64,000 bases of DNA, from the NCBI RefSeq assembly GCF_000975035.1, contig NZ_BBRA01000002.1, forward strand, positions 310,001-374,000. Reading direction: 5' to 3'. The position numbers were made by a program, and so were the translations under genes. Under the pieces are notes generated by a model. The model was not told the DNA's origin and ran no database searches. It saw nothing but the letters and a program-made list of their open reading frames with translations. This document shows positions 55,285 to 64,000 of this stretch, one piece after another (within the stretch, counting starts at the first letter, position 1; each line of letters opens with the position of its first letter). Origin of the DNA: Demequina flava (GTDB taxonomy: Bacteria; Actinomycetota; Actinomycetes; Actinomycetales; Demequinaceae).

Positions 55285-57498
55285 TCAGTTTTCGATGCGC
55301 TTGTGCCACGGCCACCATGAGTGGCGACCGATATCGCTGATCACTCCCGGAACCAGAAGCGAGCGGACGACGAAGGTGTCGATCAGGACACCCACACCAA
55401 CCACCACAGCGATCTGCGCCAGGAAGATCAACGGGATTACTCCCAGGGCCGCAAATGTCGCGGCCAGGACGATTCCCGCCGACGTGATGACGCCACCGGT
55501 GACCGCCAACGCACGACGCGTCCCGGCGCGCGTGCCGTGCTCCAGCGACTCCTCCCGGGCGCGGGACATCAGGAAGATCGAATAATCGACTCCCAGCGCG
55601 ACAAGGAACACGAAGCCCAACAGAGGAACGGACGGGTCGGAGCCGGGGAACCCGAAGACCCAATTGAACAGAATCGCCGACAGTCCGATCGCGGCCCCGT
55701 ACGACAAAATGTTGGCCAGCACAATGACAACCGGTGCCACGATCGCCCTCAAAAGGGCGATCAGGACCACGAGAATCACGGCCAGAATCGTCGGCAAGAT
55801 CACGAGCGTGTCGCGTTGCGTGGTCTCGCGGGTATCGAGCTGCTCGGCGGCCGAGCCACCGACCAGGACTTCGTCGCTCAGCGGATGAACCGTGTCACGG
55901 ACGTCGGCCACGATGTCGGAGGCCTCGTTCGAGCTCGACGACACCTCGGTCACCGCGACGACCTCGACCATGCCGTCAACCACTACGGGCTCTTCGTTGG
56001 GAACGACTCCCGGAGGCGCGCCCTCGGCGACAGAGGGCGTTAGCAGGTACGTCTCAGTAATGCCGTCGACCTCCTGCGTTGCCTCCACGGCGGCGTCAGC
56101 GTCTTCCTCGGGGACAAAGATGCGGATCGGCGCGCTCGCGCCGGCGTCGAAGTGCGCTTCAAGCACCTCGGTGCCCTTCACCGAGTCAGTTTCAACGGTG
56201 AAGACTTCCTGCTGTCCCAGGCCAGAGGCCTTGAATGTCGGCACGAATGCACTCAGCAGCAGCAGGCCACCCGCGGCAATGAGCCAGGTGCGTCGTGGGC
56301 GCGCGTCGACAGTGCGCGACAGGCGCGGCCAGAAGCCCTTGCCCTGCGACGGGTCGGCGTCGTCGGCGGCCGCACTGCCTTCGACGTAGCGAGGCATGGC
56401 GGGCCAGAACACGCCGCGGGCGTGCTTGCCACCAATGAGCAGGAGGGCAGGAAGCAACGTCAGGGCCGCAATAAAGGCCGCGGCGATTCCTAGGGCACCG
56501 GCTGGGCCCAAGGCGGAGTTGGACTTCAGGTCGCTCAGGAGCAGCACCAACAGACCCAAAATCACGGTGACGGCCGATGCTGCGATCGGCTCGAGGGACC
56601 GCCTCCAGGCCCGCTTCATGGCGGTATAGGGCGACTTCACTCGCAACAGTTCTTCGCGGTAGCGGGCAACCAACAACAGCGCGTAGTCGGTGGTGGCTCC
56701 GACCACAAGAATGAACATGATGCCCTGCGACTGGCCGTTGAGGGTGATCACGTCGGCGTCTGCCATCGCGTAAACCGCGAGGATCGCTCCCGTGAGCGCG
56801 ATCACCGAGGTCGACAGCACCAGAAATGGGAGGACGGGGCTGCGGTAAACGATCAGCAGGATGATCAGCACGACGACGAGTGCGACCACGAGCAGGATCC
56901 CGTCAATACCCGCGAAGGCGGCGGTGAGGTCTGCCGATATACCGAGGCCACCGGTGAGGTGACCTTCGAGGTCGGTGTCCTGCTCGGCCCACACCTCGCG
57001 GATTTGTTCCGCGACAACGGTCCCGAGGGTTCCCTCGCCCACGGCTTCCTCTGCCGCCTCAGCATCCACGCTGAACGCGACAAGCGCCGCTTCGCCGTCC
57101 TCAGACGGCACAACCTGCGGCATCTGCTCACTTGCCGGGGGCGACAGCACGTCGCCGATGGTCCGACCTTGCTCATCGTCATGGATGGGGGTCGCCACCA
57201 CGTTCTCGACAAATGTTTGGACGGTGGCGAGGTCCTCTTCGCCAGTCACGCCACCCACGACGAAGATGCCCGGCAGCGACGTCGCTGGCGAGAACTCGCT
57301 TTGGAGCTCAGCGGCCTTGGTCGACTCCGCGGAGGACGGCAAGAAGGCCGAGGCCTCGTTCTCTTGGACGTCAGAGAGCTTGCCGAAAGTCTGGCCACCC
57401 GCGGCGCCAACGGCAAGCCAAGCAGCGATAACGACGATGAGTGCGACCGGCCGCAGCCAGTTCAAACGTGGGGACATGTTCATATCATTCACCAACAT
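55285..57498 (-). CDS. MMPL/RND family membrane transporter
   Basis: A 737-residue MMPL protein with about twelve helices in two repeats, each with a large extracytoplasmic loop. Visible segments include GATTDYALLLVARYREELL and ALGVDYSIFLMSRAREES, the paired Asp-Tyr motifs that relay protons in this family. It probably exports lipids or hydrophobic compounds. The first ATG is 57498; internal ATGs at 57483 and 57477 are possible starts, and 57483 has GGTGA in front. It diverges from lipB. Confidence 0.9.
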   Translation of the reverse strand: MLVNDMNMSPRLNWLRPVALIVVIAAWLAVGAAGGQTFGKLSDVQENEASAFLPSSAESTKAAELQSEFSPATSLPGIFVVGGVTGEEDLATVQTFVENVVATPIHDDEQGRTIGDVLSPPASEQMPQVVPSEDGEAALVAFSVDAEAAEEAVGEGTLGTVVAEQIREVWAEQDTDLEGHLTGGLGISADLTAAFAGIDGILLVVALVVVLIILLIVYRSPVLPFLVLSTSVIALTGAILAVYAMADADVITLNGQSQGIMFILVVGATTDYALLLVARYREELLRVKSPYTAMKRAWRRSLEPIAASAVTVILGLLVLLLSDLKSNSALGPAGALGIAAAFIAALTLLPALLLIGGKHARGVFWPAMPRYVEGSAAADDADPSQGKGFWPRLSRTVDARPRRTWLIAAGGLLLLSAFVPTFKASGLGQQEVFTVETDSVKGTEVLEAHFDAGASAPIRIFVPEEDADAAVEATQEVDGITETYLLTPSVAEGAPPGVVPNEEPVVVDGMVEVVAVTEVSSSSNEASDIVADVRDTVHPLSDEVLVGGSAAEQLDTRETTQRDTLVILPTILAVILVVLIALLRAIVAPVVIVLANILSYGAAIGLSAILFNWVFGFPGSDPSVPLLGFVFLVALGVDYSIFLMSRAREESLEHGTRAGTRRALAVTGGVITSAGIVLAATFAALGVIPLIFLAQIAVVVGVGVLIDTFVVRSLLVPGVISDIGRHSWWPWHKRIEN
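56573..56582 (+). repeat. Repeated decamer GCCGATGCTG, antisense in the MMPL gene
   Basis: Exact copy; host reads the complement as Ala-Ala-Ser-Ala. Confidence 0.8.
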
Positions 57499-57556
57499 TG
57501 AAACGCTCTTGGTATTCCCGCTGGTGTCAGCGAATTGACGAGGGCCGATGCGCGAC

Positions 57557-57562
57557 TAGCCT
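57557..57562 (+). promoter_or_regulatory. -10 element of lipB, nearly leaderless
   Basis: TAGCCT, 8 nt before the ATG at 57571. Confidence 0.4.
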
Positions 57563-57570
57563 GGGTCGCT

Positions 57571-58266
57571 ATGGAGATCCTCCCGCTCGCCTTGGGTGAG
57601 CGCCTTGTTCCGTACGACGAGGCGTGGCAATTGCAGCGCCAGTTCCACAGTGACCGCGTTGCGGACGAACGCGCCGACTCTGTCGTCTACGTCGAACACG
57701 AGTCTGTGTACACCGCGGGCCGCCGAACCGCGACGTGGGACCGGCCCACCGATGGGACTCCCGTGGTCGATGTCGACCGAGGCGGGCGCATTACCTGGCA
57801 CGGACCGGGTCAACTCGTCGGCTACCCGATCATCAAGCTCTCTGAGCCGATCGACGTGGTGCGCTACGTGCGAGCTCTCGAAGAAGCCGTGATGAACGTG
57901 TGTGGCTCCTACGGACTCGACACTATTCGCGTAGAGGGCCGCTCCGGCGTCTGGCTTCCCGCGTCCGAGCGCGCTCCCGAACGCAAGATCTGCGCCATCG
58001 GAGTGCGCGTCGCCAAGGGCGTCACGATGCATGGCTTCGCACTGAACTGCAATCCCGACCTCGCGGCGTTCTCGCGCATCGTCCCTTGTGGGATCTCGGA
58101 TGCCGATGTGACGTCACTGAGCCGTGAACTCGATCGCGACGTCACCATCGCCGAAGTAGCACCACGCATGACCCAATCCCTGACCACCGCACTGACCCAC
58201 GTACGCTGGGAACATCAGGCGTCTACCGGCGCCGCCGTCACCGAACCGCACAAGGAGACCGCGTGA
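57571..58266 (+). CDS. lipB: Octanoyl-[acyl-carrier protein] transferase
   Basis: A 231-residue LipB that moves octanoate from ACP to lipoyl domains. The family signature [17 protein letters not shown] is at about residues 71-87, the catalytic Lys is in [21 protein letters not shown] and the catalytic Cys in IVPCGI. ATG 57571 is preferred to an earlier start at 57535. It overlaps lipA by 4 nt (GTGA), so the pair is coupled. SucB in this window is a substrate. Confidence 0.95.
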   Translation: MEILPLALGERLVPYDEAWQLQRQFHSDRVADERADSVVYVEHESVYTAGRRTATWDRPTDGTPVVDVDRGGRITWHGPGQLVGYPIIKLSEPIDVVRYVRALEEAVMNVCGSYGLDTIRVEGRSGVWLPASERAPERKICAIGVRVAKGVTMHGFALNCNPDLAAFSRIVPCGISDADVTSLSRELDRDVTIAEVAPRMTQSLTTALTHVRWEHQASTGAAVTEPHKETA

Positions 58267-59282
58267 CCCTCGCACCCGAAGGCCGCCGCATGCTGCGCAT
58301 CGAGGCCCGCAACGCAGAGACCCCGATCGAGCGCAAGCCCGAGTGGATCCGCACCAAAGCCACGATGGGCCCCGAGTACTCGGAGCTGAAGTCGCTGGTC
58401 AAAGGCGGCGGACTGCACACTGTGTGTGAAGAGGCCGGATGTCCCAACATCTTTGAGTGCTGGGAAGACCGCGAAGCCACGTTCCTTATCGGTGGCGCAC
58501 AGTGCACCAGACGTTGCGACTTCTGCCAGATCGACACCGGCAAGCCTTCTCCCCTGGACCGCACGGAGCCCGTCAAGGTCGCCAAGTCCGTGCAGCAAAT
58601 GGGCCTGAAGTACTCCACCGTCACCGGCGTTGCCCGCGACGACCTCGAGGACGGCGGCGCATGGCTGTACGCCGAGACGGTCCGCCAGATCCACGAGCTC
58701 AACCCTGGTACCGGCGTCGAGCTACTGATCCCTGACTTCAATGCCGACCCCGACCAGCTTGCCGAGGTCTTCTCCTCGCGCCCCGAGGTCCTTGCGCACA
58801 ACGTCGAGACGGTGCCTCGCATCTTCAAGCGCATCCGCCCTGCATTCCGCTACGAGCGGTCACTTCAGGTGATCACCGAGGCGCAGAAGGATGGGTTCGT
58901 CACCAAGTCCAACCTGATCCTGGGCATGGGCGAGACCATGGACGAGGTGTTGCAGGCCCTCCAGGACCTTCACGACGCAGGATGTGACCTCATCACGATC
59001 ACGCAGTACCTGCGCCCAAGCCCGCGCCATCACCCCGTCGAGCGTTGGGTCAAGCCCGAAGAATTCGTCGACTTGTCTGACGCAGCCGAGGAGATCGGCT
59101 TCTTGGGTGTCATGTCCGGACCGCTCGTGCGCTCGTCGTACCGTGCAGGCCGCCTGTGGGGACAAGCGATGACGAGTAAGGGCCGCGCCATTCCAGATAC
59201 CCTCGCGCACTTGGGAGAGCCCATGGAGGCCCGTCAAGAGGCATCGGCATTGATCGGCCGCCCGATGCGCCCTTCCTGCTAG
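58263..59282 (+). CDS. lipA: Lipoyl synthase
   Basis: A 339-residue radical SAM enzyme that inserts two sulfurs into octanoyl groups. The auxiliary cluster cysteines are in [13 protein letters not shown], the radical SAM cluster in CTRRCDFC, and the C-terminal VRSSYRAG gives the conserved serine ligand. It starts with GTG 58263 inside the lipB stop. It needs Fe-S supply, for which the A-type carrier at 40124 is a candidate. Confidence 0.96.
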   Translation: MTLAPEGRRMLRIEARNAETPIERKPEWIRTKATMGPEYSELKSLVKGGGLHTVCEEAGCPNIFECWEDREATFLIGGAQCTRRCDFCQIDTGKPSPLDRTEPVKVAKSVQQMGLKYSTVTGVARDDLEDGGAWLYAETVRQIHELNPGTGVELLIPDFNADPDQLAEVFSSRPEVLAHNVETVPRIFKRIRPAFRYERSLQVITEAQKDGFVTKSNLILGMGETMDEVLQALQDLHDAGCDLITITQYLRPSPRHHPVERWVKPEEFVDLSDAAEEIGFLGVMSGPLVRSSYRAGRLWGQAMTSKGRAIPDTLAHLGEPMEARQEASALIGRPMRPSC

Positions 59283-59328
59283 GAGCGAAAGGTCACCGCC
59301 CGTGATCCCATTGGGTCCGCAGGGCGAC

Positions 59329-59334
59329 TAGACT
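59329..59334 (+). promoter_or_regulatory. -10 element of the DUF4191 gene
   Basis: TAGACT, the same hexamer as at ctaC, 10 nt before the ATG at 59345; the leader would be only a few nucleotides long. Confidence 0.4.
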
Positions 59335-59344
59335 GACGCCCATT

Positions 59345-60040
59345 ATGGCGAAGGAACCTGAGAAGAAGCCGAAGATGCGTCAGCTGATCAAGCAGGCGTA
59401 TACCTCCACAGCACCCCACGACAAGTGGCTACTGCCGCTGTTGATCATCATTCCCGTGGCGATCATCGCTGTCGCAGTGGTGATTGGTCTGGTGTCGAAC
59501 TCGACCTGGGTTCTGATCTACTCGATCGTTTTCGCCATCCCCATGTCGCTCTTGGCGGCGATGTACACGCTGACGCGTCGCTTTGAGCGCAACGCGTTCA
59601 TCCGCATGGAGGGCCAGCCCGGCTCCTCCGTCGCGATTGCACAGTCGATCCGCCGCGGATGGCAGTTCGAGGAGCAGCCCACGTCGGTTGACCCTCGCGG
59701 CCGTGGCGTCGTCTTCTACGGTGTCGGCAAGGGTGGAGTGGTCCTTCTGGCTGAGGGTGGCAATGGCGCCCGCAAGCAGGTTGACGCGGCCACTCGCCGC
59801 ATCAGCAAGCTCGTTCCCGGCGTCCCCGTCCACACCATTTACGTGGGAACTGGCGAGGGCCAGGTGCCGCTGAAGAAGCTGACCAAGTCCATCAAGAGCC
59901 ACAAGAAGGCGCTGAACAAGCACCAGCGTGCCCAGGTATTCTCGCGCTTGCGCGCCATCGGTGGACAGAAGCTTCCCGTGCCCAAGGGCGTGGACCCCAT
60001 GAACGCTCGCCCCGACCGCAAGGCGATGCGCGGACGCTAA
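59345..60040 (+). CDS. DUF4191 membrane protein
   Basis: A 231-residue protein of the actinobacterial DUF4191 family (Rv2219). A basic N-terminus (AKEPEKKPKMRQLIKQAY) is followed by two helices at about 36-56 and 61-82, and then a soluble C-terminal domain with KKLTKSIKSHKKALNKHQRAQ. Its function is not known; it always seems to sit between lipA and glnA in actinobacteria. It ends 8 nt before the convergent HAD gene. Confidence 0.88.
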   Translation: MAKEPEKKPKMRQLIKQAYTSTAPHDKWLLPLLIIIPVAIIAVAVVIGLVSNSTWVLIYSIVFAIPMSLLAAMYTLTRRFERNAFIRMEGQPGSSVAIAQSIRRGWQFEEQPTSVDPRGRGVVFYGVGKGGVVLLAEGGNGARKQVDAATRRISKLVPGVPVHTIYVGTGEGQVPLKKLTKSIKSHKKALNKHQRAQVFSRLRAIGGQKLPVPKGVDPMNARPDRKAMRGR

Positions 60041-60048
60041 GTCCTGAT

Positions 60049-60693
60049 TTAGGCGATTTCGAGTTCAAGCGTGTCGCCGAGGTTCCTCACCGACACGTGA
60101 GTCATATCGTCGACTCGGATCTGAGCGTCAAGCACCTCGCTACGGCCCTGGCCTACGACGACCACCTGACACCCTGCTGCCAGCCCCGCACGGACTCCCG
60201 CGTCGGTGTCTTCGAACACGACGCATCGGCCCGGATCCATACCAAGCCGCCGTGCGGCGCCCGCAAATCCCTCCGGATTGGGCTTGCCGTGCTGCACGTC
60301 ATCCGCACCAATGAGGATCTTAGGCGGAGTGATCCCGACAGCCGCGATGCGCGCACGCGCCGGTTCACGCAATGCAGATGTCACCACGGCCCACCGGTCG
60401 CGGGGTATCTGTGAGACCAGGGACGCCGCGCCAGGAATCTCCCGTACTGCGTCAAACATCGACCCCTCGAGGTGGTGAATGTGCGCCATCCAGCGAGTGA
60501 TGTCTCCCTCATCATCGAGATAGCTCGCGACCGTTGCCCGTGAGGGGCGTCCGTGGGCAAACGCCAGAACCTCGGTGGGGTCCAGACCGTGGGCGGCAGA
60601 GAACTCGTTCCAGATGACGTCGACCAAGGCGTTGGAGTCCACCAACGTGCCGTCCATGTCGAACAGCACCGCATCAACGGCGAGGATCGTCAT
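60049..60693 (-). CDS. HAD family phosphatase / beta-phosphoglucomutase-like
   Basis: A 214-residue HAD-superfamily hydrolase. Motif I is VLFDMDGTLVDSN with the nucleophile Asp, motif II is VVTSALRE, motif III Lys is in HGKPNPEGF and motif IV is CVVFEDTDAGVRAG. The cap is helical (subclass I), as in sugar-phosphate phosphatases and phosphoglucomutases. The ATG at 60693 overlaps the RDD gene stop by 4 nt (ATGA). Confidence 0.9.
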   Translation of the reverse strand: MTILAVDAVLFDMDGTLVDSNALVDVIWNEFSAAHGLDPTEVLAFAHGRPSRATVASYLDDEGDITRWMAHIHHLEGSMFDAVREIPGAASLVSQIPRDRWAVVTSALREPARARIAAVGITPPKILIGADDVQHGKPNPEGFAGAARRLGMDPGRCVVFEDTDAGVRAGLAAGCQVVVVGQGRSEVLDAQIRVDDMTHVSVRNLGDTLELEIA

Positions 60694-61127
60694 GCGACGC
60701 TCCCCCGACGAGTGGACACTATCCGCGTGCCCACCGCACGGTCGTGGAGTCCTCGTCCTTCGGGGTCCCACACAACTGCCGGAATCACGAGAGCGAGCAA
60801 AACGGTGCGGCCCAGCGCCTTCACAAGGCCGACCATGGGAGCTCCGTCGTCACGCACCACCCTGACACCGACGATGCGGTGACCGATCGTCGTACCCAAC
60901 GACGCGACCAAGATGAGGTGCTGCACGGCCCAGATCGCCAATGTCGCCATCGGTTCGCCTGCAAGAAGGACCCTCTCAACGCCCGAGGCATCGGCGAAAC
61001 CTGCTTGGGGAAAGAACGCGGAGGAGATGAGCAGGCACAGCATCCAGTCGGTGCCGATGCCAAGCAGGCGGCGCCCTACTAGGCCGGATTGCGCCTCCAC
61101 AGACGGGTTATTCGATGTTTCACTCAC
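60690..61127 (-). CDS. RDD family membrane protein
   Basis: A 145-residue protein with three hydrophobic segments and the RDD-type motifs VGRRLLGIGTDWML, TIGHRIVGVRVVRDDG and the C-terminal GRGLHDRAVGTRIV. This is Rv2219A in M. tuberculosis; function unknown. The GTG at 61127 lies 6 nt after TAGGAT. It diverges from glnA and is coupled to the HAD gene. Confidence 0.88.
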   Translation of the reverse strand: MSETSNNPSVEAQSGLVGRRLLGIGTDWMLCLLISSAFFPQAGFADASGVERVLLAGEPMATLAIWAVQHLILVASLGTTIGHRIVGVRVVRDDGAPMVGLVKALGRTVLLALVIPAVVWDPEGRGLHDRAVGTRIVSTRRGSVA

Positions 61128-61133
61128 CGGCCA

Positions 61134-61139
61134 ATCCTA
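61134..61139 (-). promoter_or_regulatory. -10 element of the RDD gene, leaderless type
   Basis: TAGGAT on the minus strand, 6 nt before the GTG at 61127. Confidence 0.5.
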
Positions 61140-61210
61140 ACGGCGCGGGGTGTAGGGTCGAAGAGACAGCGGCGTCGGCGCCAGGTTCTGGCGCGCCACG
61201 CGGGGTACGC

Positions 61211-61248
61211 GAAACACTCTCGTAACATTCGGCGAATGTGGGTGAAAC
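61211..61248 (+). promoter_or_regulatory. GlnR-like operator upstream of glnA
   Basis: Pentamers GAAAC (61211), GTAAC (61222), CGAAT (61233, weak) and GAAAC (61244) begin exactly 11 bp apart, separated by 6-bp spacers. The known actinobacterial GlnR pattern alternates GTnAC and GAAAC with 6-bp spacers, and glnA is its classical target. The order is imperfect (the fourth unit is GAAAC where GTnAC would be expected). Confidence 0.5.
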
Positions 61249-61311
61249 CACGTCGCTCTAGAGTGATGCGTGCCACTCAAGGCCAGACTATTACTCACGA
61301 GGAGCACACGG

Positions 61312-62742
61312 ATGTTCAAGACTGCCGAAGAGGCAATCGCATATGTGAAGGACGAGGCGGTCGAGTACATCGACATTCGCTTCTGCGACCTGCCCGGTGC
61401 GATGCAGCACGTCAACGTTCCCGCCCACCAGCTCGAGACTGTCCTGGAGGACGGCGCAGCATTCGACGGTTCGTCGATCCGCGGCTTCCAGGCGATCAAC
61501 GAGTCCGACATGAAGCTGATCGCGGACCTTCAGACCGCGTACATCGACCCCTTCCGCAAGGCGAAGACGCTGGTCGTGAACTTCTCCGTCGTGGATCCTT
61601 TCACCGACGAGCCCTACTCGCGTGACCCCCGCAACGTTGCCATGAAGGCTCAGGAGTACCTGAAGTCCACCGGCATCGGCGACACCGCTTTCTTTGCGCC
61701 CGAGGCAGAGTTCTTCCTGTTTGACTCGGTGCGCTTCGAGACCAACCAGCACGAGGGCTACTACCACGTCGACTCTTCCGAGGGCGCGTGGAACACCGGT
61801 CGCGAGACCGAGCTCGACGGCACCCCCAACCGTGGTTACAAGACCCGTTACAAGGGTGGCTACTTCCCCGTCTCCCCCGGCGACCAGATGGCGGACCTCC
61901 GCGACCAGATCTGCACCACGCTGTCCGAGGTGGGCCTGGACCTGGAGCGCGCACACCACGAGGTGGGCACCGCCGGTCAGCAGGAGATCAACTACCGCTT
62001 CAACACCCTGCTGCACGCAGGTGACGACATCATGAAGTTCAAGTACGTCGTCAAGAACGAGGCATGGCGCGCCGGCAAGACCGCGACCTTCATGCCCAAG
62101 CCGCTGTTCGGTGACAACGGTTCCGGTATGCACGTTCACCAGTCCATCTGGAAGAACGGCGAGCCGCTGTTCTACGACGAGGCTGGCTACGGCGGTCTGT
62201 CCGACATCGCACGCTGGTACATCGGTGGAATCCTCAAGCACGCTCCTTCGCTGCTTGCCTTCACCAACCCCACCGTGAACTCATACCACCGCCTGGTTCC
62301 CGGCTACGAGGCACCCGTCAACCTGGTGTACTCGGCACGTAACCGCTCCGCGGCTGTGCGTATCCCCGTCACCGGTTCCAACCCCAAGGCCAAGCGCATT
62401 GAGTTCCGCGCACCTGACGCTTCGGGTAACCCCTACCTGTGCTTCTCGGCACTGCTCATGGCAGGCCTGGACGGCATCAAGAACAAGATCGAGCCGCCCG
62501 CTCCGATCGACAAGGACCTGTACGAGCTGCCCCCCGAGGAGCACGCAGAGATCGCTCAGGTTCCGGACTCGCTGGACAAGGTGCTCGATGCTCTTGAGGC
62601 TGACCACAGCTACCTCACCGAGGGTGACGTCTTCACCGAAGACCTCATCGCCGAGTGGATCGACTACAAGCGCGCGAACGAGATCGACCCGCTGCGCTTC
62701 CGTCCCCACCCGCACGAGTTCGAGCTGTACTACGACTGCTAA
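61312..62742 (+). CDS. glnA: Glutamine synthetase, type I-beta
   Basis: A 476-residue GlnA that makes glutamine from glutamate and ammonia. Visible are [11 protein letters not shown] near residue 50, the metal site region [28 protein letters not shown] near 263-278, NRSAAVRIP and the adenylylation loop [10 protein letters not shown] near 400-410 with its Tyr, so activity is likely controlled by adenylylation. GAGGAG lies 9 nt before ATG 61312. GlnR-like repeats upstream suggest nitrogen control. An integrase gene follows 30 nt after the stop. Confidence 0.97.
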   Translation: MFKTAEEAIAYVKDEAVEYIDIRFCDLPGAMQHVNVPAHQLETVLEDGAAFDGSSIRGFQAINESDMKLIADLQTAYIDPFRKAKTLVVNFSVVDPFTDEPYSRDPRNVAMKAQEYLKSTGIGDTAFFAPEAEFFLFDSVRFETNQHEGYYHVDSSEGAWNTGRETELDGTPNRGYKTRYKGGYFPVSPGDQMADLRDQICTTLSEVGLDLERAHHEVGTAGQQEINYRFNTLLHAGDDIMKFKYVVKNEAWRAGKTATFMPKPLFGDNGSGMHVHQSIWKNGEPLFYDEAGYGGLSDIARWYIGGILKHAPSLLAFTNPTVNSYHRLVPGYEAPVNLVYSARNRSAAVRIPVTGSNPKAKRIEFRAPDASGNPYLCFSALLMAGLDGIKNKIEPPAPIDKDLYELPPEEHAEIAQVPDSLDKVLDALEADHSYLTEGDVFTEDLIAEWIDYKRANEIDPLRFRPHPHEFELYYDC

Positions 62743-62745
62743 GAG

Positions 62746-62770
62746 TCAAACCCTGATTTACCTGGGTTGA
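62746..62770. other. Imperfect inverted repeat between glnA and int: weak terminator or att core
   Basis: TCAAACCC (62746-62753) and GGGTTGA (62764-62770) pair with one bulged base. It is the only DNA between the glnA stop and the integrase stop, where an element's left attachment site should lie. It could also be the glnA terminator. Confidence 0.3.
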
Positions 62771-62772
62771 CG

Positions 62773-63909
62773 TCATATCGACACCGACTCAGTCCGCAGA
62801 GAGTCCGCACGGGCCGCAAAGATCCTTGAGATCGCGGCTCGTGTGGACTCTTCTGTATCTGGCCACAAATGCGCGTAGGTGTTGAGCGTCGTGGTCGCCT
62901 GCGCGTGACGCAGCCGTGCTTGCACGATCTTTACGTCGCAGCCCTCGGAGATCAGCAGGGATGCGTAATAGTGGCGCAAGTCATGGAATCGGAACGTGTC
63001 TGGCAGTCCAGCAGGGCCACGGGCCACACGCACCGCGCGCTCAATCTGGAACGGCTTCACCTGCTGGCCAAGAATATCCTCCAGTAGCCACTTCTCCCCC
63101 GTCGCATAACGTGACAGCTCGAGCGCCATATCCGGCGCAATCGGGATCGCCGTCATCGACATCTCGGACTTGAGTGCCTGCTCTGGATACTGAACCGCCG
63201 GGGAGATTACCCCGCGCATGAAATCCACATCCGAGTTTCGCAACCCGCACGTCTCCGCAATGCGAAGGCCCGCGAACGCGCCCAATAGGATCGCCGGACG
63301 TAGTTGCTCTGGCATCGCGTCGTGCAAGTCCCACACCTGCGCAGTGGTCGCCACGTAGGGACGCTGAGCACCGGCTTTGGGTGACGTGCGCCGAGAGCAT
63401 GGGTTGCGAGTAATCACACCGTCGTGGACTGCATCGGACATGATCTGCGACAACCTGGAATGCACGGCGTAAACCGTGGAATCCGCGTAGCCATCGCGTT
63501 TGAGTTTCGCCACCCAGGACTTCACCTGCGAAGGCTTTACATCCCCGATGCGCTGCCCGCCGAATGCTTCCACGATGTGCTTGATATGTACCTGCGCCTG
63601 ACGCACCGTTGAAGGTCGGTTAACGCCGTAGCCCTCGATCCACTGATCGCACCACGCCGCGACGGTAATCCGGGTCGCCGCCGGATCAACATGCGTCCCC
63701 GTGCGCACCTTGGACTTCTGCGTCTCCAGCCAGTCAACGGCGCCGGACTTCTTTTTTGTGGTCTTGAGCACGTCGAAGTGGCGTGTGTGCTCTTTGCCGT
63801 TGGCGTCCCGATAGCGCGCACGGTACTTCCCGCTGGCTGCCAAGGTGATGCCTGGGGGCAACTTGCGCGCAACCTTCACGGTGCCGCCTTGGATCTGAAC
63901 GCTACTCAT
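62773..63909 (-). CDS. int: Tyrosine recombinase / integrase of a mobile element
   Basis: A 378-residue phage- or ICE-type tyrosine integrase. The N-terminal arm-binding part holds SGKYRARYRDANGKEHTRHF, a SAM-like core-binding domain covers about 80-160, and the catalytic domain has Arg in FAGLRIAETCGL, HDLRHYYAS (HxxR), RHAQATTTLNTY with the nucleophile Tyr. The ATG overlaps the stop of an upstream partial gene by 8 nt. It is transcribed towards glnA, so the element should extend to the right beyond the window, with its left junction in 62743-62772. Confidence 0.92.
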   Translation of the reverse strand: MSSVQIQGGTVKVARKLPPGITLAASGKYRARYRDANGKEHTRHFDVLKTTKKKSGAVDWLETQKSKVRTGTHVDPAATRITVAAWCDQWIEGYGVNRPSTVRQAQVHIKHIVEAFGGQRIGDVKPSQVKSWVAKLKRDGYADSTVYAVHSRLSQIMSDAVHDGVITRNPCSRRTSPKAGAQRPYVATTAQVWDLHDAMPEQLRPAILLGAFAGLRIAETCGLRNSDVDFMRGVISPAVQYPEQALKSEMSMTAIPIAPDMALELSRYATGEKWLLEDILGQQVKPFQIERAVRVARGPAGLPDTFRFHDLRHYYASLLISEGCDVKIVQARLRHAQATTTLNTYAHLWPDTEESTRAAISRIFAARADSLRTESVSI

Positions 63910-64000
63910 CGTCGTCTACTGGTGCGTGATAGTCGTTGATCTCCTGCGCCAGGCCTTGCAGGTATGGCGCAGAGTATCCCTCGCCTGGGGTGAACTCTCG
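63902..64000 (-). CDS. C-terminal end of an unidentified gene upstream of int (partial)
   Basis: An open frame enters from the right edge and stops at 63902 after 32 codons; the visible end reads REFTPGEGYSAPYLQG and finishes EINDYHAPVDDDE. The 8-nt overlap with int suggests coupling, as for small excisionase or repressor genes in front of integrases, but the fragment is too short to name. Confidence 0.5.
   Translation of the reverse strand, partial: REFTPGEGYSAPYLQGLAQEINDYHAPVDDDE

Noticed and set aside
60043..62760. The 9-mer CCTGATTTA at 60043-60051 and 62752-62760 as attachment repeats
   Set aside because: The DNA between them is the conserved core region HAD-RDD-glnA, which cannot be an element; the match is short and probably chance.
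62743..62772. A tRNA gene as integrase target
   Set aside because: There is no room for a tRNA and no cloverleaf can be drawn between glnA and int.

Overview
This window is high-GC DNA from an actinobacterium, most likely order Micrococcales. A Demequina- or Cellulomonas-like lineage is a guess I cannot confirm by eye. The evidence is actinobacterial gene families (bcc-aa3 respiratory genes, PASTA kinase, class II DAHP synthase, DUF4191, DUF4192, DUF3043, Rv2175c-like protein), GTG starts, and many TANNNT hexamers lying 6-7 nt before start codons, as in leaderless transcripts. From about 14 kb to 62.7 kb the gene order follows the Mycobacterium tuberculosis Rv2173-Rv2220 block as I recall it: idsA, Rv2175c, pknL, aroG, plsC, fadD15, DEDD exonuclease/UvrC fusion, trpD, ctaE-qcrCAB, ctaF-ctaD-ctaC, erpA-type IscA, glycerate-kinase-like gene, pepA, sucB, TIGR01777, lipB, lipA, DUF4191, RDD, glnA.

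Layout. 0-8 kb: 3' end of a topoisomerase IV/gyrase A gene, a GNAT, ppc, a ThrE exporter and the matching topoisomerase B subunit. 8-13 kb: a TspO-like protein, GNAT, a small membrane protein, an AGCS symporter, and sigA with a near-consensus promoter. 13-24 kb: DUF4192, polyprenyl synthase, Rv2175c-like regulator, LysM transglycosylase with an MtrA-like operator, PASTA kinase, aroG, PPi-type phosphofructokinase, plsC and ROK glucokinase. 24-29 kb: fadD, a small cysteine protein, exonuclease/GIY-YIG fusion, trpD and a receiver-like protein. 29-39 kb: the cytochrome bcc and aa3 oxidase genes, interrupted by superoxide dismutase, a K+ channel and a GNAT. 39-47 kb: a desulfurase-like protein without the PLP lysine, IscA, a degenerate glycerate kinase, nadA, DUF3043, aldo/keto reductase, and a LysR/TDT transporter pair. 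47-62.7 kb: pyrD, pepA, lpd-sucB, an atypical kinase, an MMPL transporter, lipB-lipA, HAD and RDD genes, and glnA with GlnR-like repeats. From 62.8 kb to the end a tyrosine recombinase and a partial upstream gene mark the edge of an integrated element.

Much of the window serves one physiology. The bcc-aa3 supercomplex genes, lpd/sucB and the lipoate genes lipB/lipA (which modify the SucB lipoyl domains) belong to aerobic central metabolism. ppc, aroG, trpD, pyrD, nadA and glnA are biosynthetic entry points. SigA, PknL-type kinase and the putative MtrA and GlnR sites are regulatory.

The most unusual signal is not a gene. The decamer GCCGATGCTG / CAGCATCGGC occurs exactly at least 15 times, against a rough composition-based expectation below one, on both strands, in three coding registers and in three of the short intergenic gaps. 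It behaves like a genome-wide repeated oligomer such as an uptake-type or protein-binding signal. No stretch longer than 300 bases lacks a gene, and I saw no tRNA, rRNA or CRISPR array.
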